Virus record (IMG/VR): IMGVR_UViG_3300027801_002650
Location: 1 to 64,000 of that record
Length of the DNA: 64,000 nt
Strand: one strand, 5' to 3'
DNA from: a virus
The notes under the pieces were generated by a model. The model saw nothing but the letters and a program-made list of their open reading frames with translations. It was not told the DNA's origin and made no database searches. Position 1 is the stretch's first letter, and the number at the start of each line of letters is the position of its first letter. Positions 8,546 to 16,840 of this stretch are shown piece after piece. The position numbers and the translations under genes are program-made.

Positions 8546-9358
8546 TTATCCTTCAAAAGGTTCTAATTGCGGTACACAAGTCACAGGATTAAAATGCATT
8601 GCGGTATTAAAGAAATTTTGTTCTGTTGTTATTGTGTACGGGTCAAACTGCGTTGCCGACGTCGGTGAAGGTTTTATTTCAATGTTAGAATTAAACCCTG
8701 CAGATGTATCTGTATCTGCTGCCAAGTGTACATCAACGTGTTTAACAATTCCCCTAGGACTTTCCTCAACTTCTGGAAAGAAATGCCCCTTCATTGTAAA
8801 TTGTAAAGTCCAAATAATTGTTCTTGTTCCATCAGGACTGTTTTCGTAAGTGTCCTCATTTGTTACACTATCTAAAACAACGGGTACGTCTAAACTTAAA
8901 TCCATTTTATCAACTAACTTCAAACTGGCAGTAAAATCAGGATGAAAGTATGGCACGATTTGTTCTATGATCTGTTGCCCATCTTCTTGGTTTTTACACC
9001 AGACATGAAGCTCAAACGAAAAATCGTATGGAATACTGCTACCCATAGCACGTATTTGTCCGCCAACATTACTGACGAACTTATGTAATGGATTTATTTT
9101 TCTCGACATATCATACGACATAGTTGACATCATGAATCCCATGCGCGGAAGCATTTGTGATGCCTTCCTTGCTAATTCAGGATCTGAGACCAATCGTTGT
9201 CTATAATAATCTTTGCTTGCGTAAGATATTGGAACCCGTAACCTGCCTATAATCTTTGAATCACTATCATAACGACGCACTTCAATATTATTAAACAATG
9301 TACCAAAATAAGCAACGTATTTTTTTACTAGCCTATGGTAAAGATGATTCCCAAACAT
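8546..9358 (-). CDS. 15: Tail sheath stabiliser / tail terminator (T4 gp15-like)
   Basis: 270 aa, nearly the same as T4 gp15 (272 aa). The start MFGNHLYHRLVKKYVAYFG and the RVPISYASKDYYRQRL stretch match the gp15 family, as does the MLPRMGFMMSTMSYDMSRKI segment. It forms the hexameric cap that ends the tail and joins it to the neck. Its ATG overlaps the stop of gp14 (TAATG). Confidence 0.93.
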   Translation of the reverse strand: MFGNHLYHRLVKKYVAYFGTLFNNIEVRRYDSDSKIIGRLRVPISYASKDYYRQRLVSDPELARKASQMLPRMGFMMSTMSYDMSRKINPLHKFVSNVGGQIRAMGSSIPYDFSFELHVWCKNQEDGQQIIEQIVPYFHPDFTASLKLVDKMDLSLDVPVVLDSVTNEDTYENSPDGTRTIIWTLQFTMKGHFFPEVEESPRGIVKHVDVHLAADTDTSAGFNSNIEIKPSPTSATQFDPYTITTEQNFFNTAMHFNPVTCVPQLEPFEG

Positions 9359-10446
9359 TAGAATTGCCCTTCTGAAAATGGATCGTTCTCCGAAAAGTCG
9401 ATGAAGTTATTAGCAAAATCCTCGAGTTCAACATTCATTGCTGATTCATCAGCATTGTCTGACAGTTCCTCGAGTTCAACCGAAGGAGCATTACCAAGAC
9501 CATCATTTGCGAGAAGGTAGGTAAAGGTAGTATAAGCACCAGATGTTTGCCCATAAATGTGGTCACCCGTAGATAGTCCTGGCGTCATTGGAGCGATGAC
9601 AAGTTTACCAGTGTTGCTATCATGACTAAGAACACGAGCACTTGCAGTATTAGCGTTACTATCGTCCGTTCCAAGCACCGTAGTTTCACGGAGAATTTCG
9701 CCACGTTGAAACTGCCCAACAGCACCACCTTCAATAGTAGTACAGGTTGATTCGACAAGCATCTGAGAGAGTTTATCTTCGATACTATCGATTTCAGGAA
9801 CTCCAGTAATAAATATTTCATTGCTATACTCTAGTAAGTCACACGTCAGCACAAATTGGGGCAATGTTCCTCCTGGATACATTGGAGACTCATGCTCAAC
9901 AAAAGTGATTTGGAAACACTTTTCGTTGTACGGAAAATAAATCAAGTCACCTTCCATTGGACGACGATTTCTGCTTCCATACTGAACGCTATCTTCTAAG
10001 TAAAATTTGTCACCAGAATCATCCTCGTTTACTAGACGATCGATTGTTGATCCTGTTTCTGGTTCAAATAATAATCTATCATATCCATCAGAATCTTCCG
10101 TATTCCATGTCTGGACTGGTGATGCTGAGGTTAGTTCCAACTCATCCCAAGTTTTTCTGGAGCAAGACAATGTAACTCTATCTTTAATATCCAGACCAAA
10201 CTTAGAATAAAACTCGCCTTCGCCTTCAAATCCCTCAGTCGACTCTAACATCATTGCTACGTTGAGTGAGGTCTTGAAAATGAGTTGAGTTGCTTGTCCA
10301 AAGATAGGGTCTTCTCTATTGTAATCTTCTCTAGGCAGGTATATTATATCTCGACCACCGAGAAAAATAGTCTCGGCAGTGATCGATTGAATAAGTCCTT
10401 GTTCCCCAACATCTCTATAGTGGTGTATGTATGGACTTGTTGGCAT
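9358..10446 (-). CDS. 14: Neck protein (T4 gp14-like)
   Basis: 362 aa (T4 gp14 is 256 aa). The N-terminal region, with ETIFLGGRDIIYLPRE, FGQATQLIFKTSLNVAMMLE and YSKFGLDIKDRVTLSCSR, matches the gp14 family; DGYDRLLFEPETGS and LIYFPYNEKCFQITFVEHES are also characteristic. A longer C-terminal section with a beta-rich piece (residues about 240-320) and an acidic end makes it larger than the T4 protein. It works with gp13 to connect head and tail. Confidence 0.92.
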   Translation of the reverse strand: MPTSPYIHHYRDVGEQGLIQSITAETIFLGGRDIIYLPREDYNREDPIFGQATQLIFKTSLNVAMMLESTEGFEGEGEFYSKFGLDIKDRVTLSCSRKTWDELELTSASPVQTWNTEDSDGYDRLLFEPETGSTIDRLVNEDDSGDKFYLEDSVQYGSRNRRPMEGDLIYFPYNEKCFQITFVEHESPMYPGGTLPQFVLTCDLLEYSNEIFITGVPEIDSIEDKLSQMLVESTCTTIEGGAVGQFQRGEILRETTVLGTDDSNANTASARVLSHDSNTGKLVIAPMTPGLSTGDHIYGQTSGAYTTFTYLLANDGLGNAPSVELEELSDNADESAMNVELEDFANNFIDFSENDPFSEGQF

Positions 10447-10779
10447 TTATGTCCTAGTTACTGTGATATCCATTGTCGCAGGATCGATAGTAATATCGCA
10501 CGAAATTGTCATTGGGCCAATATCTGGCATGTCCGGCATCCCGGGAATCGATGGAACATCATTGTTGTCAGGATCGACCATGCAGTCAATAAAATGTTCC
10601 ATAGTGTCGCAAGGGTGGCTTGGATCTGAACTTATGATTGTGTCAATCGCTTCCATTGCGTCAGGTGGAACTGCCTTTTTAATCATCTTCATTACGTGGT
10701 CTTTTGCGAGATCTGTTGCCGCATCGGCACAGAGACCTCCAATTACATTAGTCAACAAGGGTATTAATAAGGGTAACAT
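10447..10779 (-). CDS. Small protein with hydrophobic N-terminus, 110 aa
   Basis: Begins MLPLLIPLLTNVIGGL, a short hydrophobic or amphipathic segment, then a charged helix (DLAKDHVMKMIKKAV) and a Pro/Asp-rich C-terminal half (IPGMPDMPDIGP). Three Cys lie after residue 50. Its ATG overlaps the stop of the next gene upstream (TAATG at 10777-10781) and its stop abuts gp14, so it is part of the late operon. Family not recognised. Its place after a holin-like protein suggests a lysis or virion accessory role, which is inference. Confidence 0.7.
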   Translation of the reverse strand: MLPLLIPLLTNVIGGLCADAATDLAKDHVMKMIKKAVPPDAMEAIDTIISSDPSHPCDTMEHFIDCMVDPDNNDVPSIPGMPDMPDIGPMTISCDITIDPATMDITVTRT

Positions 10780-11117
10780 TATTCTCCTTTTTTTGGTTTA
10801 CTTGATGAAATGCGGGCATCGATTTGTTTTAATTTTGCTGTACTTACGTGGACTACAAAGTCTACCAACACAGGCAACAAATCCCTAAAGGATAATGCCA
10901 CTAAAAATGCTATCAAATATTCAAACTCTTTATAAGGTACTAAGTAACTAATCTGAAAAATATAGTAAACAAACAGCATTCCCGAACTCATGTAAACTGC
11001 GTTGCGAAAAAAGTTTGCTAATTTGCTAGTTACGTCATTTACCATTACTAAAACAGAGTAAAGTAGTATAAAGACCATCATGAGAATGAGGTTCATGCTT
11101 TCTATTAAAGTTTCCAT
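10779..11117 (-). CDS. Holin-like small membrane protein, 112 aa
   Basis: Three hydrophobic segments: residues about 9-28 (LILMMVFILLYSVLVMV), 43-62 (SSGMLFVYYIFQISYLV) and 67-90 (FEYLIAFLVALSFRDLLPVL), followed by a basic tail ending KPKKGE. Small size, three membrane spans and a charged C-terminus resemble class I holins, but no family was recognised. Start and stop each overlap the neighbouring genes by one to a few bases, so translation is probably coupled across the three small genes. Confidence 0.65.
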   Translation of the reverse strand: METLIESMNLILMMVFILLYSVLVMVNDVTSKLANFFRNAVYMSSGMLFVYYIFQISYLVPYKEFEYLIAFLVALSFRDLLPVLVDFVVHVSTAKLKQIDARISSSKPKKGE

Positions 11118-11509
11118 TATTTCAATTCTCCCCCAGAATCAGAAAAGCTCGCTTCTGCCTTTGTTTTCTCCAGAGCCAGTTGTTCTCTTTTCTTTTCCTG
11201 TACTATTTGTTGCAGTTCTTGCGGACTGATATTGCACTGGAATGCTTCTAGAATTTCCTGTGCACCTTTTCCTTGCAACAATAAGTTCAAGGATTTTTCA
11301 TAATTATCATTCGCGTCGTCTAATTCATGGTCCACAATAGTTTGTAAAACAGCATTTTCCGCGACAATGATTTTCTCAATCAATGCGGGAAGTGACATTA
11401 TTGTTATTGTTAACCATAAGATAGCACCCACGAGAATCCATAAAACCTTTGACTGCTTTACCATTATCGCAGGTTCATGCTTATCTGTGTTTGTTTGTTC
11501 TTCTGCCAT
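11117..11509 (-). CDS. Single-span membrane protein with coiled coil, 130 aa
   Basis: A charged N-terminus, one membrane span at about residues 23-45 (VLWILVGAILWLTITIMSL), then a long predicted helical region rich in Glu/Gln/Lys (QQIVQEKKREQLALEKTKAE). The N-in, single-span, coiled-coil plan resembles i-spanins, but no spanin family was identified. It is the first gene after gp13 in transcription order. A CATAAATA string (11520-11527, minus) just before its ATG could be a weak late box. Confidence 0.65.
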   Translation of the reverse strand: MAEEQTNTDKHEPAIMVKQSKVLWILVGAILWLTITIMSLPALIEKIIVAENAVLQTIVDHELDDANDNYEKSLNLLLQGKGAQEILEAFQCNISPQELQQIVQEKKREQLALEKTKAEASFSDSGGELK

Positions 11510-11541
11510 TTTATCTCATTATTTATGTTAAATTTTTCAAA

Positions 11542-12306
11542 TCACGCAACAAAAAAATCCATCGGTAATTCGAAGTTTAGGGACATTTCCTCATTCAGTA
11601 ACTGCAGATTTTCTTTTGCCTCTGAAAGGATCGCCTCGCCATTCAACGTCACACCTCCTGGTAACGCAACACCCTGTAACTTGATCAAATTTGACCCCCA
11701 CTGGTATCTGAAAAGTTCAGTACAATATTTCTTTAACCACATATCATTCCATACATCGGGGTATGTATCCGGATCAGTTTTCCTGTGACCCACAATAATA
11801 ATGGTATCACCTAATATTATATCTGGTTGGCTTGACGCTGCTCCTGGCCATACGAGGTCCAGATAAAGTCTATCTGTATGTCTATTGAATCTTATGTTTT
11901 GTCCACGACTGTTGAAAAGTTCATCAATCATGTCGAGGTTTTGCATTGATATAGCAAAGTTGTTCATATTACCTTTGGCAAGGTGAGGCATGTCATTCAT
12001 CATATATTGGTATTTGAATGACCACATACCGGAAGTGCCTCGCATACTAGTAGGTGGGAGTATGCGTTCAATGCCTATGTATTCGTCTGAGACTTCTATC
12101 CATTGCCTGTCAATGTCAACTTGGGAGAGTTCATGCTTCCAATAATATCGCGATGATCCGTCAAAATGGTAATCTGACCATTTCTGCAATCCTTCGTCTA
12201 TCCGATCTTCTAGTTGAACGTCGGCGACGTTGATTTCAATGACAGGTGACCCAAGTTTCCTTAGGCAATAATTCTTAAAATCTGTTCTGCTTACTGGTTT
12301 GCTCAT
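11542..12306 (-). CDS. 13: Neck protein (T4 gp13-like)
   Basis: About 254 aa from the chosen ATG at 12304-12306, which has an AGGGG ribosome site six bases upstream; an in-frame ATG at 12325-12327 lies too close to the predicted late start. MSKPVSRTDFKNYCLRKLG opens the family domain; ERILPPTSM, QNIRFNRHTDRLYLDL and WLKKYCTELFRYQWGSNL are typical of gp13. It closes the head-tail connector with gp14. It is the last minus-strand gene before the plus-strand cassette and must be re-promoted there, presumably from the box at 12331-12339. Confidence 0.92.
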   Translation of the reverse strand: MSKPVSRTDFKNYCLRKLGSPVIEINVADVQLEDRIDEGLQKWSDYHFDGSSRYYWKHELSQVDIDRQWIEVSDEYIGIERILPPTSMRGTSGMWSFKYQYMMNDMPHLAKGNMNNFAISMQNLDMIDELFNSRGQNIRFNRHTDRLYLDLVWPGAASSQPDIILGDTIIIVGHRKTDPDTYPDVWNDMWLKKYCTELFRYQWGSNLIKLQGVALPGGVTLNGEAILSEAKENLQLLNEEMSLNFELPMDFFVA

Positions 12307-12330
12307 GGTGCCCCTAAGAAAGTTCAACCA

Positions 12331-12339
12331 TATTTAGGG
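12331..12339 (-). promoter_or_regulatory. Late promoter box for gp13 (left arm of palindrome)
   Basis: Minus-strand CCCTAAATA, 24 bp before the gp13 ATG. The T4-late-like spacing would place transcription start about 18 nt before the start codon, leaving room for the AGGGG ribosome site. Confidence 0.55.
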
Positions 12340-12349
12340 TTACACGAAT

Positions 12350-12358
12350 CCCTAAATA
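12350..12358 (+). promoter_or_regulatory. Late promoter box for the plus-strand cassette (right arm)
   Basis: CCCTAAATA ends only 4 bp before the ATG of the carbamoyltransferase gene. If T4-late geometry applies, transcription would begin at about 12364, giving a leaderless or nearly leaderless message. Confidence 0.5.
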
Positions 12359-12362
12359 GTAC

Positions 12363-13739
12363 ATGAATGATAATGTGATTGAATGGGGATTAAGTTTTGG
12401 ATCCCATGACTCGGCTATTTCGGTATTTATTAATGATCAACTTGTCTTTGCTACAGAAGGCGAAAGATGGTCCGGAATCAAGCACGATAAACAACTCCCT
12501 CCTAACCTCCTCAATTTCCTCAGAACAACTTACGGTAAACCTGCTAAAATATACTATTTTGAGGACCACTACAAAAAGGAACATCGGCGCAAAGAAGCAG
12601 GTCAACCTTCTAAACCGAAACCATCCATCTGGAACGGCAACGATGTCTTTCACTATGATTCCTGGATTCTTACTGGTCATCATCAATCACATGCTAGCTG
12701 GGGATATTATACTAGCCCATTTGATACATGCACCACCCTTGTTATCGACAGTATCGGCGAATGGGATACAATGTCTGTATGGAAATGCGCAAATGGAAAA
12801 ATGACAAAAATATCTGGATGGACTTACCCACAATCATTAGGACTGATGTATACTGCCGCAACCATAGCAGGTGGATGGAGAGGCAACGACGAAGAATACA
12901 AAATGATGGGTGCATCTGCCTTAGGGAATGGTGACAAAGAATACAATATCCTGAAAGAACTATTTGATTCAAAATACAACTTTCACAAAGGATGGGTATA
13001 TGAGGGTGATAGGTTTGAAATTGCTGCTGGTGCCCAGAAACTATACGAAAAGTGGTTACATAACATAACAACGAACATAACTGGCCCCATAGTTTTGACT
13101 GGGGGATGCGCACTCAATGTACGAGCAAACATGCTGATCAAAAATGATCTGTACGTACCACCTGCCCCGAATGATGCTGGATCAGCAATAGGTTGTGTCT
13201 TAGCGCATAAGAAACAAAAACTTGACATTTCTCCCTATCTAGGGTATAATATAATGAAGCCAATTGTTTTAGAGGAAATAGGTAAAGAATTGACAGACGA
13301 CGGCATAGTTGGAGTTGCACATGGTAAATGTGAGTTTGGGCCAAGAGCACTGGGTAACAGATCTATACTAGCCAATCCTAGAAAAAGGCACTGGAAAGAA
13401 AGACTGTGCAAGATAAAGAACCGAAGCAGTTGGAGACCATTTGGTTGCATCGTGAAAGAAGAAGACGTAAATAAGTATTTCTTGCGTGGAAAACCTTCCC
13501 CTTATATGAATACATGCTTCTTTGCCAACCAGAATATGAATGATTTTCCTGTAGAATTATTGCACGAAGATCAAACTGTTAGAGTGCAAACAATAACTTC
13601 TGACCATTACCTTTATCCTCTCCTCAACGACTTCCCAGTCCTAATAAACACGTCACTAAATATAAACGGGAAGCCAATCTGTAATAATGAGCAAGATGTG
13701 GAAGATTTCAAACGGGAAACAGGTATCGCTGTCCTATAA
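12363..13739 (+). CDS. Carbamoyltransferase (NodU/CmcH/TobZ family)
   Basis: 458 aa. This family moves a carbamoyl group from carbamoyl phosphate via carbamoyl-AMP onto a hydroxyl (or related group) of a sugar, antibiotic or base. The N-terminal Kae1-like domain has the metal-binding GHHQSHASW (His106, 107, 110), a VIDSIGEWDT strand, EEYKMMGASALGN and LTGGCALNV (residues 246-253). The C-terminal part carries the hallmark EFGPRALGNRS at 324-334 and LINTSLNINGKPI. About 100 aa shorter than many bacterial members. Start: ATG at 12363, or in-frame GTG at 12375; no ribosome site is visible. A consensus promoter lies inside the gene. First gene of the cassette. Confidence 0.92.
   Translation: MNDNVIEWGLSFGSHDSAISVFINDQLVFATEGERWSGIKHDKQLPPNLLNFLRTTYGKPAKIYYFEDHYKKEHRRKEAGQPSKPKPSIWNGNDVFHYDSWILTGHHQSHASWGYYTSPFDTCTTLVIDSIGEWDTMSVWKCANGKMTKISGWTYPQSLGLMYTAATIAGGWRGNDEEYKMMGASALGNGDKEYNILKELFDSKYNFHKGWVYEGDRFEIAAGAQKLYEKWLHNITTNITGPIVLTGGCALNVRANMLIKNDLYVPPAPNDAGSAIGCVLAHKKQKLDISPYLGYNIMKPIVLEEIGKELTDDGIVGVAHGKCEFGPRALGNRSILANPRKRHWKERLCKIKNRSSWRPFGCIVKEEDVNKYFLRGKPSPYMNTCFFANQNMNDFPVELLHEDQTVRVQTITSDHYLYPLLNDFPVLINTSLNINGKPICNNEQDVEDFKRETGIAVL
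13222..13250 (+). promoter_or_regulatory. Consensus sigma70-type promoter inside the carbamoyltransferase gene
   Basis: TTGACA at 13222-13227, 17-bp spacer, TATAAT at 13245-13250; perfect consensus. It carries the same CTTGACATTT start and GG before the -10 as the early promoters at 338 and 977. In the coding frame it reads KLDIS...GYN. The transcript would start near 13257 and serve the genes from 13687 onward but not an intact carbamoyltransferase. Confidence 0.75.
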
Positions 13740-14229
13740 TGAGATTGAGACCAATGATGTCCTAGAAATAGAAAACTTTTGGGTTCCATATTGGAAACAA
13801 CGAAGGTATATTAACTACGACATCAACTATCTTAAAATAGATAGAATGGAGACTTGTTTCATTTATAGAAATCATGGCGAGTTCTGTATGATGTCGGGTG
13901 TTGATGACATAAGCAATTTTATCCCGAATACATACAGAATATTAGTACGGGCAACCACAACACAATATGCCCCCAAAGTCTGGGGAAAGTACGTTGAAGA
14001 AAGATTTTTCTCAAATGTGGTCGCGGGAATCTCGTTAGATTGGTGCTTAGAAAAAGGCAAAGAAGTAGTAATCACAACAAACGTTGATTCCAGAATAACA
14101 AAGGTTGTCAGACGCAGTAAAAGAAAATGGTTACATGAAAGATCAATCGAAAACATATATGGAGTCGATCAGGTTGTTTGGGATATTGATTATGAAAGAT
14201 GCATAGATGATAGAACAATTAGATTTTGA
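13687..14229 (+). CDS. Unknown protein, 180 aa
   Basis: Not recognised with confidence. The middle region (residues about 60-130: FCMMSGVDDISNF, YRILVRATTT, VAGISLDWCLEKG, VVITTN) looks like mixed alpha/beta and loosely recalls GNAT-type acyltransferases, but the acetyl-CoA loop is not visible. The start overlaps the carbamoyltransferase end by 53 bp; an alternative ATG at 13696 also overlaps, and no start lies after the upstream stop before conserved-looking sequence. First full gene behind the internal promoter at 13222. Confidence 0.6.
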   Translation: MSKMWKISNGKQVSLSYNEIETNDVLEIENFWVPYWKQRRYINYDINYLKIDRMETCFIYRNHGEFCMMSGVDDISNFIPNTYRILVRATTTQYAPKVWGKYVEERFFSNVVAGISLDWCLEKGKEVVITTNVDSRITKVVRRSKRKWLHERSIENIYGVDQVVWDIDYERCIDDRTIRF

Positions 14230-14665
14230 CGTTGACATAGAGTTAGTCAAATCTGAAATAAGAAAAATAATACCCGAATACGATGATCAAATACTTTTGC
14301 AGACAGTCAAAGGTAAGGATCCTTTTTATGGAGCTAGAGCAGGCATCGAGTTTACTGAGGGCGAGTTTCAATTCTGTGAGTTCTTTTGGACTGAGATGAC
14401 ATACACTAATTCTATACTGGCAAAGTTTAAATTGGTGAGAAGCAGACTTATGAATCTAAAAAGTAAGACGTGCCTGTCGTATCACAAAGATCCTACGCCA
14501 AGATTTCATATGCCAATCATCACGAACGAAAGTTGTTTTTTAATTATAGACAAAAAAGTACACCACCTCCCCGTGGGTAAGTGTTATATTATCGATAGCA
14601 CTTTACCACACACAGCAGTTAACGCATCCTTCGAGGATAGACTACACATTATAGGAACAATATGA
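14207..14665 (+). CDS. Aspartyl/asparaginyl beta-hydroxylase-like 2-oxoglutarate oxygenase
   Basis: 152-aa cupin-type protein. HxD is His93/Asp95 in SYHKDPTPRFHMPI, the distal iron ligand His135 lies in LPHTAVN, and Arg145 (EDRLHIIG) could bind 2-oxoglutarate. This order and spacing fit the Asp/Asn hydroxylase branch of Fe(II)/2OG enzymes, which hydroxylate side chains in proteins or free molecules. It overlaps the previous gene by 23 bp and the next by 4 bp (ATGA). A second, larger member of this group lies at 21989. The target is unknown. Confidence 0.8.
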   Translation: MIEQLDFDVDIELVKSEIRKIIPEYDDQILLQTVKGKDPFYGARAGIEFTEGEFQFCEFFWTEMTYTNSILAKFKLVRSRLMNLKSKTCLSYHKDPTPRFHMPIITNESCFLIIDKKVHHLPVGKCYIIDSTLPHTAVNASFEDRLHIIGTI

Positions 14666-15306
14666 ACGGATCATTTCGCAAAATGATAAAGGAGACGATA
14701 CACGAGTCTCAAAAATGTCAGAGAAACTGGGATCTATCAAAACATATCTCAGAAGAAGACAAACAACTGATCTTAGAATCGGCAACAAATTGCCCCTCAA
14801 AGCAAAACCTCAACTACTATAAATTACACGTTATTGAGGATCGGGGGACTATTGAGAAGATACATGAAAAGACCAAAGGATTTGGTCCAATCTACTTTGA
14901 TTACAATCCAGAACAAAGAGAAGAGAATGCTTATGACGCCAGCAAGTCGGGAGAAATGTATACTAACTCTCAGACCTTGGCTCAATTGCTTTTAGCATTT
15001 ACTAAGAACGATGAAGGGTTGATCGAAAGAGAAAACGATGATGACTATGACGAGGATCGTGCAATGGCAGTTGGTATTGCCGCAGGATACGTCAATGTCG
15101 TTGCCACTCAACTTGGATATGCTACAGGATGTTGCAAGTGTATGGACGGAGATGAGATCGAAGAGATTTTAGGAGAGTCACCTATTTTACTTATGGGTGT
15201 TGGCGTTCCTGATAAGACTCGTAATCGCAGAGAACATCACACTGAGGATTTTGTATTTCCGACTCTTAAGAAAATGAAGAATATCGAAACAGTAATACAT
15301 TCATGA
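14662..15306 (+). CDS. Nitroreductase-family flavoprotein
   Basis: 214 aa, the usual size. The N-terminal CQRNWDLSKHI.....LILESATNCPSKQN segment is the FMN-binding start of nitroreductases, with YYKLHVI as the following strand; AVGIAAGYVNVVATQLGYATG is the family core helix and ESPILLMGVGVPD the C-terminal strand. Members are FMN-dependent NAD(P)H oxidoreductases with diverse substrates. Two genes before the halogenase-like gene, it could provide reduced flavin or act on a pathway intermediate; both are inference. ATGA overlap on both sides. Confidence 0.85.
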   Translation: MNGSFRKMIKETIHESQKCQRNWDLSKHISEEDKQLILESATNCPSKQNLNYYKLHVIEDRGTIEKIHEKTKGFGPIYFDYNPEQREENAYDASKSGEMYTNSQTLAQLLLAFTKNDEGLIERENDDDYDEDRAMAVGIAAGYVNVVATQLGYATGCCKCMDGDEIEEILGESPILLMGVGVPDKTRNRREHHTEDFVFPTLKKMKNIETVIHS

Positions 15307-15605
15307 TTCTGACAAATAGTATTATTAAAGTCAAGGGTGAGTTCGAAAGTAAAGAAGAAATAAAAAAGTATCTCTATAGTTTTATAGAAGATCACCCTTT
15401 CCGAAAATACAATCAGGAAATAGCAGACGAATTTGGAGAAGAATTGTTCTCTATGACATTTGTTCCGAAGGACACAGTTGTTTTAACCCAACGTTATCCT
15501 TCTGAAAAACATTACATAATAGCGAAACATTTCAGAGACGACATTATAGAAGTAATGAAAGATATCGTTGAATATTACGAACCAAGTGATCCAATATTGG
15601 TATAG
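15303..15605 (+). CDS. Unknown small protein, 100 aa
   Basis: No family recognised. Predicted alpha/beta with charged helices (KEEIKKYLYSFIEDH; FRDDIIEVMKDIVEYYE), no Cys, no signal or membrane segment. Coupled by ATGA to the nitroreductase gene and 2 bp before the halogenase-like gene, so it probably acts with them, for instance as an accessory or carrier-like protein, though no carrier-protein Ser motif is evident. Confidence 0.65.
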   Translation: MILTNSIIKVKGEFESKEEIKKYLYSFIEDHPFRKYNQEIADEFGEELFSMTFVPKDTVVLTQRYPSEKHYIIAKHFRDDIIEVMKDIVEYYEPSDPILV

Positions 15606-15607
15606 TT

Positions 15608-16840
15608 ATGAAATTATGTATTATAGGAGGTAGCACTGCTGGTTGGTGGACTGCTGGATATTTTGAGAAACATATGCCCGATTGGGACATAACATTATAT
15701 GATTCCCCGAATATACCAGGATTAGGTGTTGGCGAATCAACTTTACCGCAACTCAAATGGTGGTGGGAAGAGTTAGGAATACAAGAAAAAGATTGGGTCA
15801 AAGAATCCAATGCTGTTTTAAAATATGGCAACTACAAAGAAGGGTGGAACGCACCCGAATTTGATAAACCATTCGTGACTCGCTTTTGGTTCAACGACGA
15901 TAATAAGTTTGACCAAATGATGGCAGACCCAGCCAACTTTGATAAGAATGGAAAGATAATCGAGGAAAACTTCTATAAGGAATTTGACTCCCCTGACTCT
16001 AGGTCAGATTATGCTTACCATGTTTGCGCAGAATCTGCTGCCGATATAGTAAGACAATCTTGTACACAAACTAAATACATTGAGGAAGAGGTGGATGAAT
16101 TGCCACCAGGTTTTGATTTGTATGTTGACGCAACAGGGTTTAAGCGAAAGTTTGTACAAGATTTTACAAAAATGAGTATTTCAGATTATCATTTTGTGGA
16201 TTCTGCTTGGGTTTGCCCCATGGAGAAATCTCCCAATGATGCTGATGTAACAAAATCAATTGCGAGAAAATATGGTTGGACGTTTGAAGTCAATTTACAG
16301 AATCGCGTGGGCATGGGTTATATACATTCAAGCAGTCACGTTAATAAAGAGGAAGCACTCAAAGAGTTTCGGGAAATTTATGGGGCACTTAATAGAACAC
16401 CCTTGTCCCCACAAGGAGGAGAAAGATTCATAAAGTGGGATCCAATGATCCTACAGAATCCCTGGTCAGACAATGTAGTTGCAATAGGAACATCTTCTGG
16501 TTTTGTAGATCCTCTTGAAGCAACTGCGTTGTTTATGACGCAAAGTGGTATTACGCAATTAGCGAATACTATCAAAAGAGGATACAGCAAGAAATCTTAC
16601 AATCGTGTGATGCGAAGAATATGGAATGACGGACTTAGATTTCAGCTGGCACACTACACTTTGAGCAGTCGAACGGATACACAGTTTTGGCTCGACTCAC
16701 AAAAAGGTGCCGACGAAAAATTTATCTGGGATAATTATCAAAAATACAGTGGCTCATATCAATGGATATTCCCAGATGGGATTTGGTGTCAACTGGGTAT
16801 ATACTTAAATAAAATGGAACACTATGCTCCTAAACTTTAA
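15608..16840 (+). CDS. Tryptophan-halogenase-family FAD enzyme
   Basis: 410 aa, shorter than PrnA-type halogenases (about 530). The FAD site GGSTAGWWTA is at residues 7-16, VGESTLPQL follows at 41-49, and Lys72 in VLKYGNYKEGW lines up with the catalytic Lys of halogenases. The C-terminal GTSSGFVDPLEATAL (residues 294-308) is the typical halogenase signature. The WxWxIP motif is altered to WTFEV at 224-228, followed by a normal RVGMGYIHSS. It may halogenate, or be a related flavin monooxygenase. Related genes have been noted in T4-like cyanophages. Confidence 0.85.
   Translation: MKLCIIGGSTAGWWTAGYFEKHMPDWDITLYDSPNIPGLGVGESTLPQLKWWWEELGIQEKDWVKESNAVLKYGNYKEGWNAPEFDKPFVTRFWFNDDNKFDQMMADPANFDKNGKIIEENFYKEFDSPDSRSDYAYHVCAESAADIVRQSCTQTKYIEEEVDELPPGFDLYVDATGFKRKFVQDFTKMSISDYHFVDSAWVCPMEKSPNDADVTKSIARKYGWTFEVNLQNRVGMGYIHSSSHVNKEEALKEFREIYGALNRTPLSPQGGERFIKWDPMILQNPWSDNVVAIGTSSGFVDPLEATALFMTQSGITQLANTIKRGYSKKSYNRVMRRIWNDGLRFQLAHYTLSSRTDTQFWLDSQKGADEKFIWDNYQKYSGSYQWIFPDGIWCQLGIYLNKMEHYAPKL

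Larger units (their letters stand above)
12331..12358. repeat. Perfect 9-bp inverted repeat (TATTTAGGG...CCCTAAATA)
   Basis: Two 9-bp arms, 12331-12339 and 12350-12358, with a 10-bp centre, in the gap between the divergent gp13 and carbamoyltransferase genes. Each arm is a late-promoter-like box read in opposite directions. It marks the left boundary of the cassette. Confidence 0.85.

Noticed and set aside
11520-11527. CATAAATA as a late promoter for the 130-aa membrane protein
   Set aside because: Only 10 bp before the ATG and not the CCTAAATA form found elsewhere; too weak to list as a feature.
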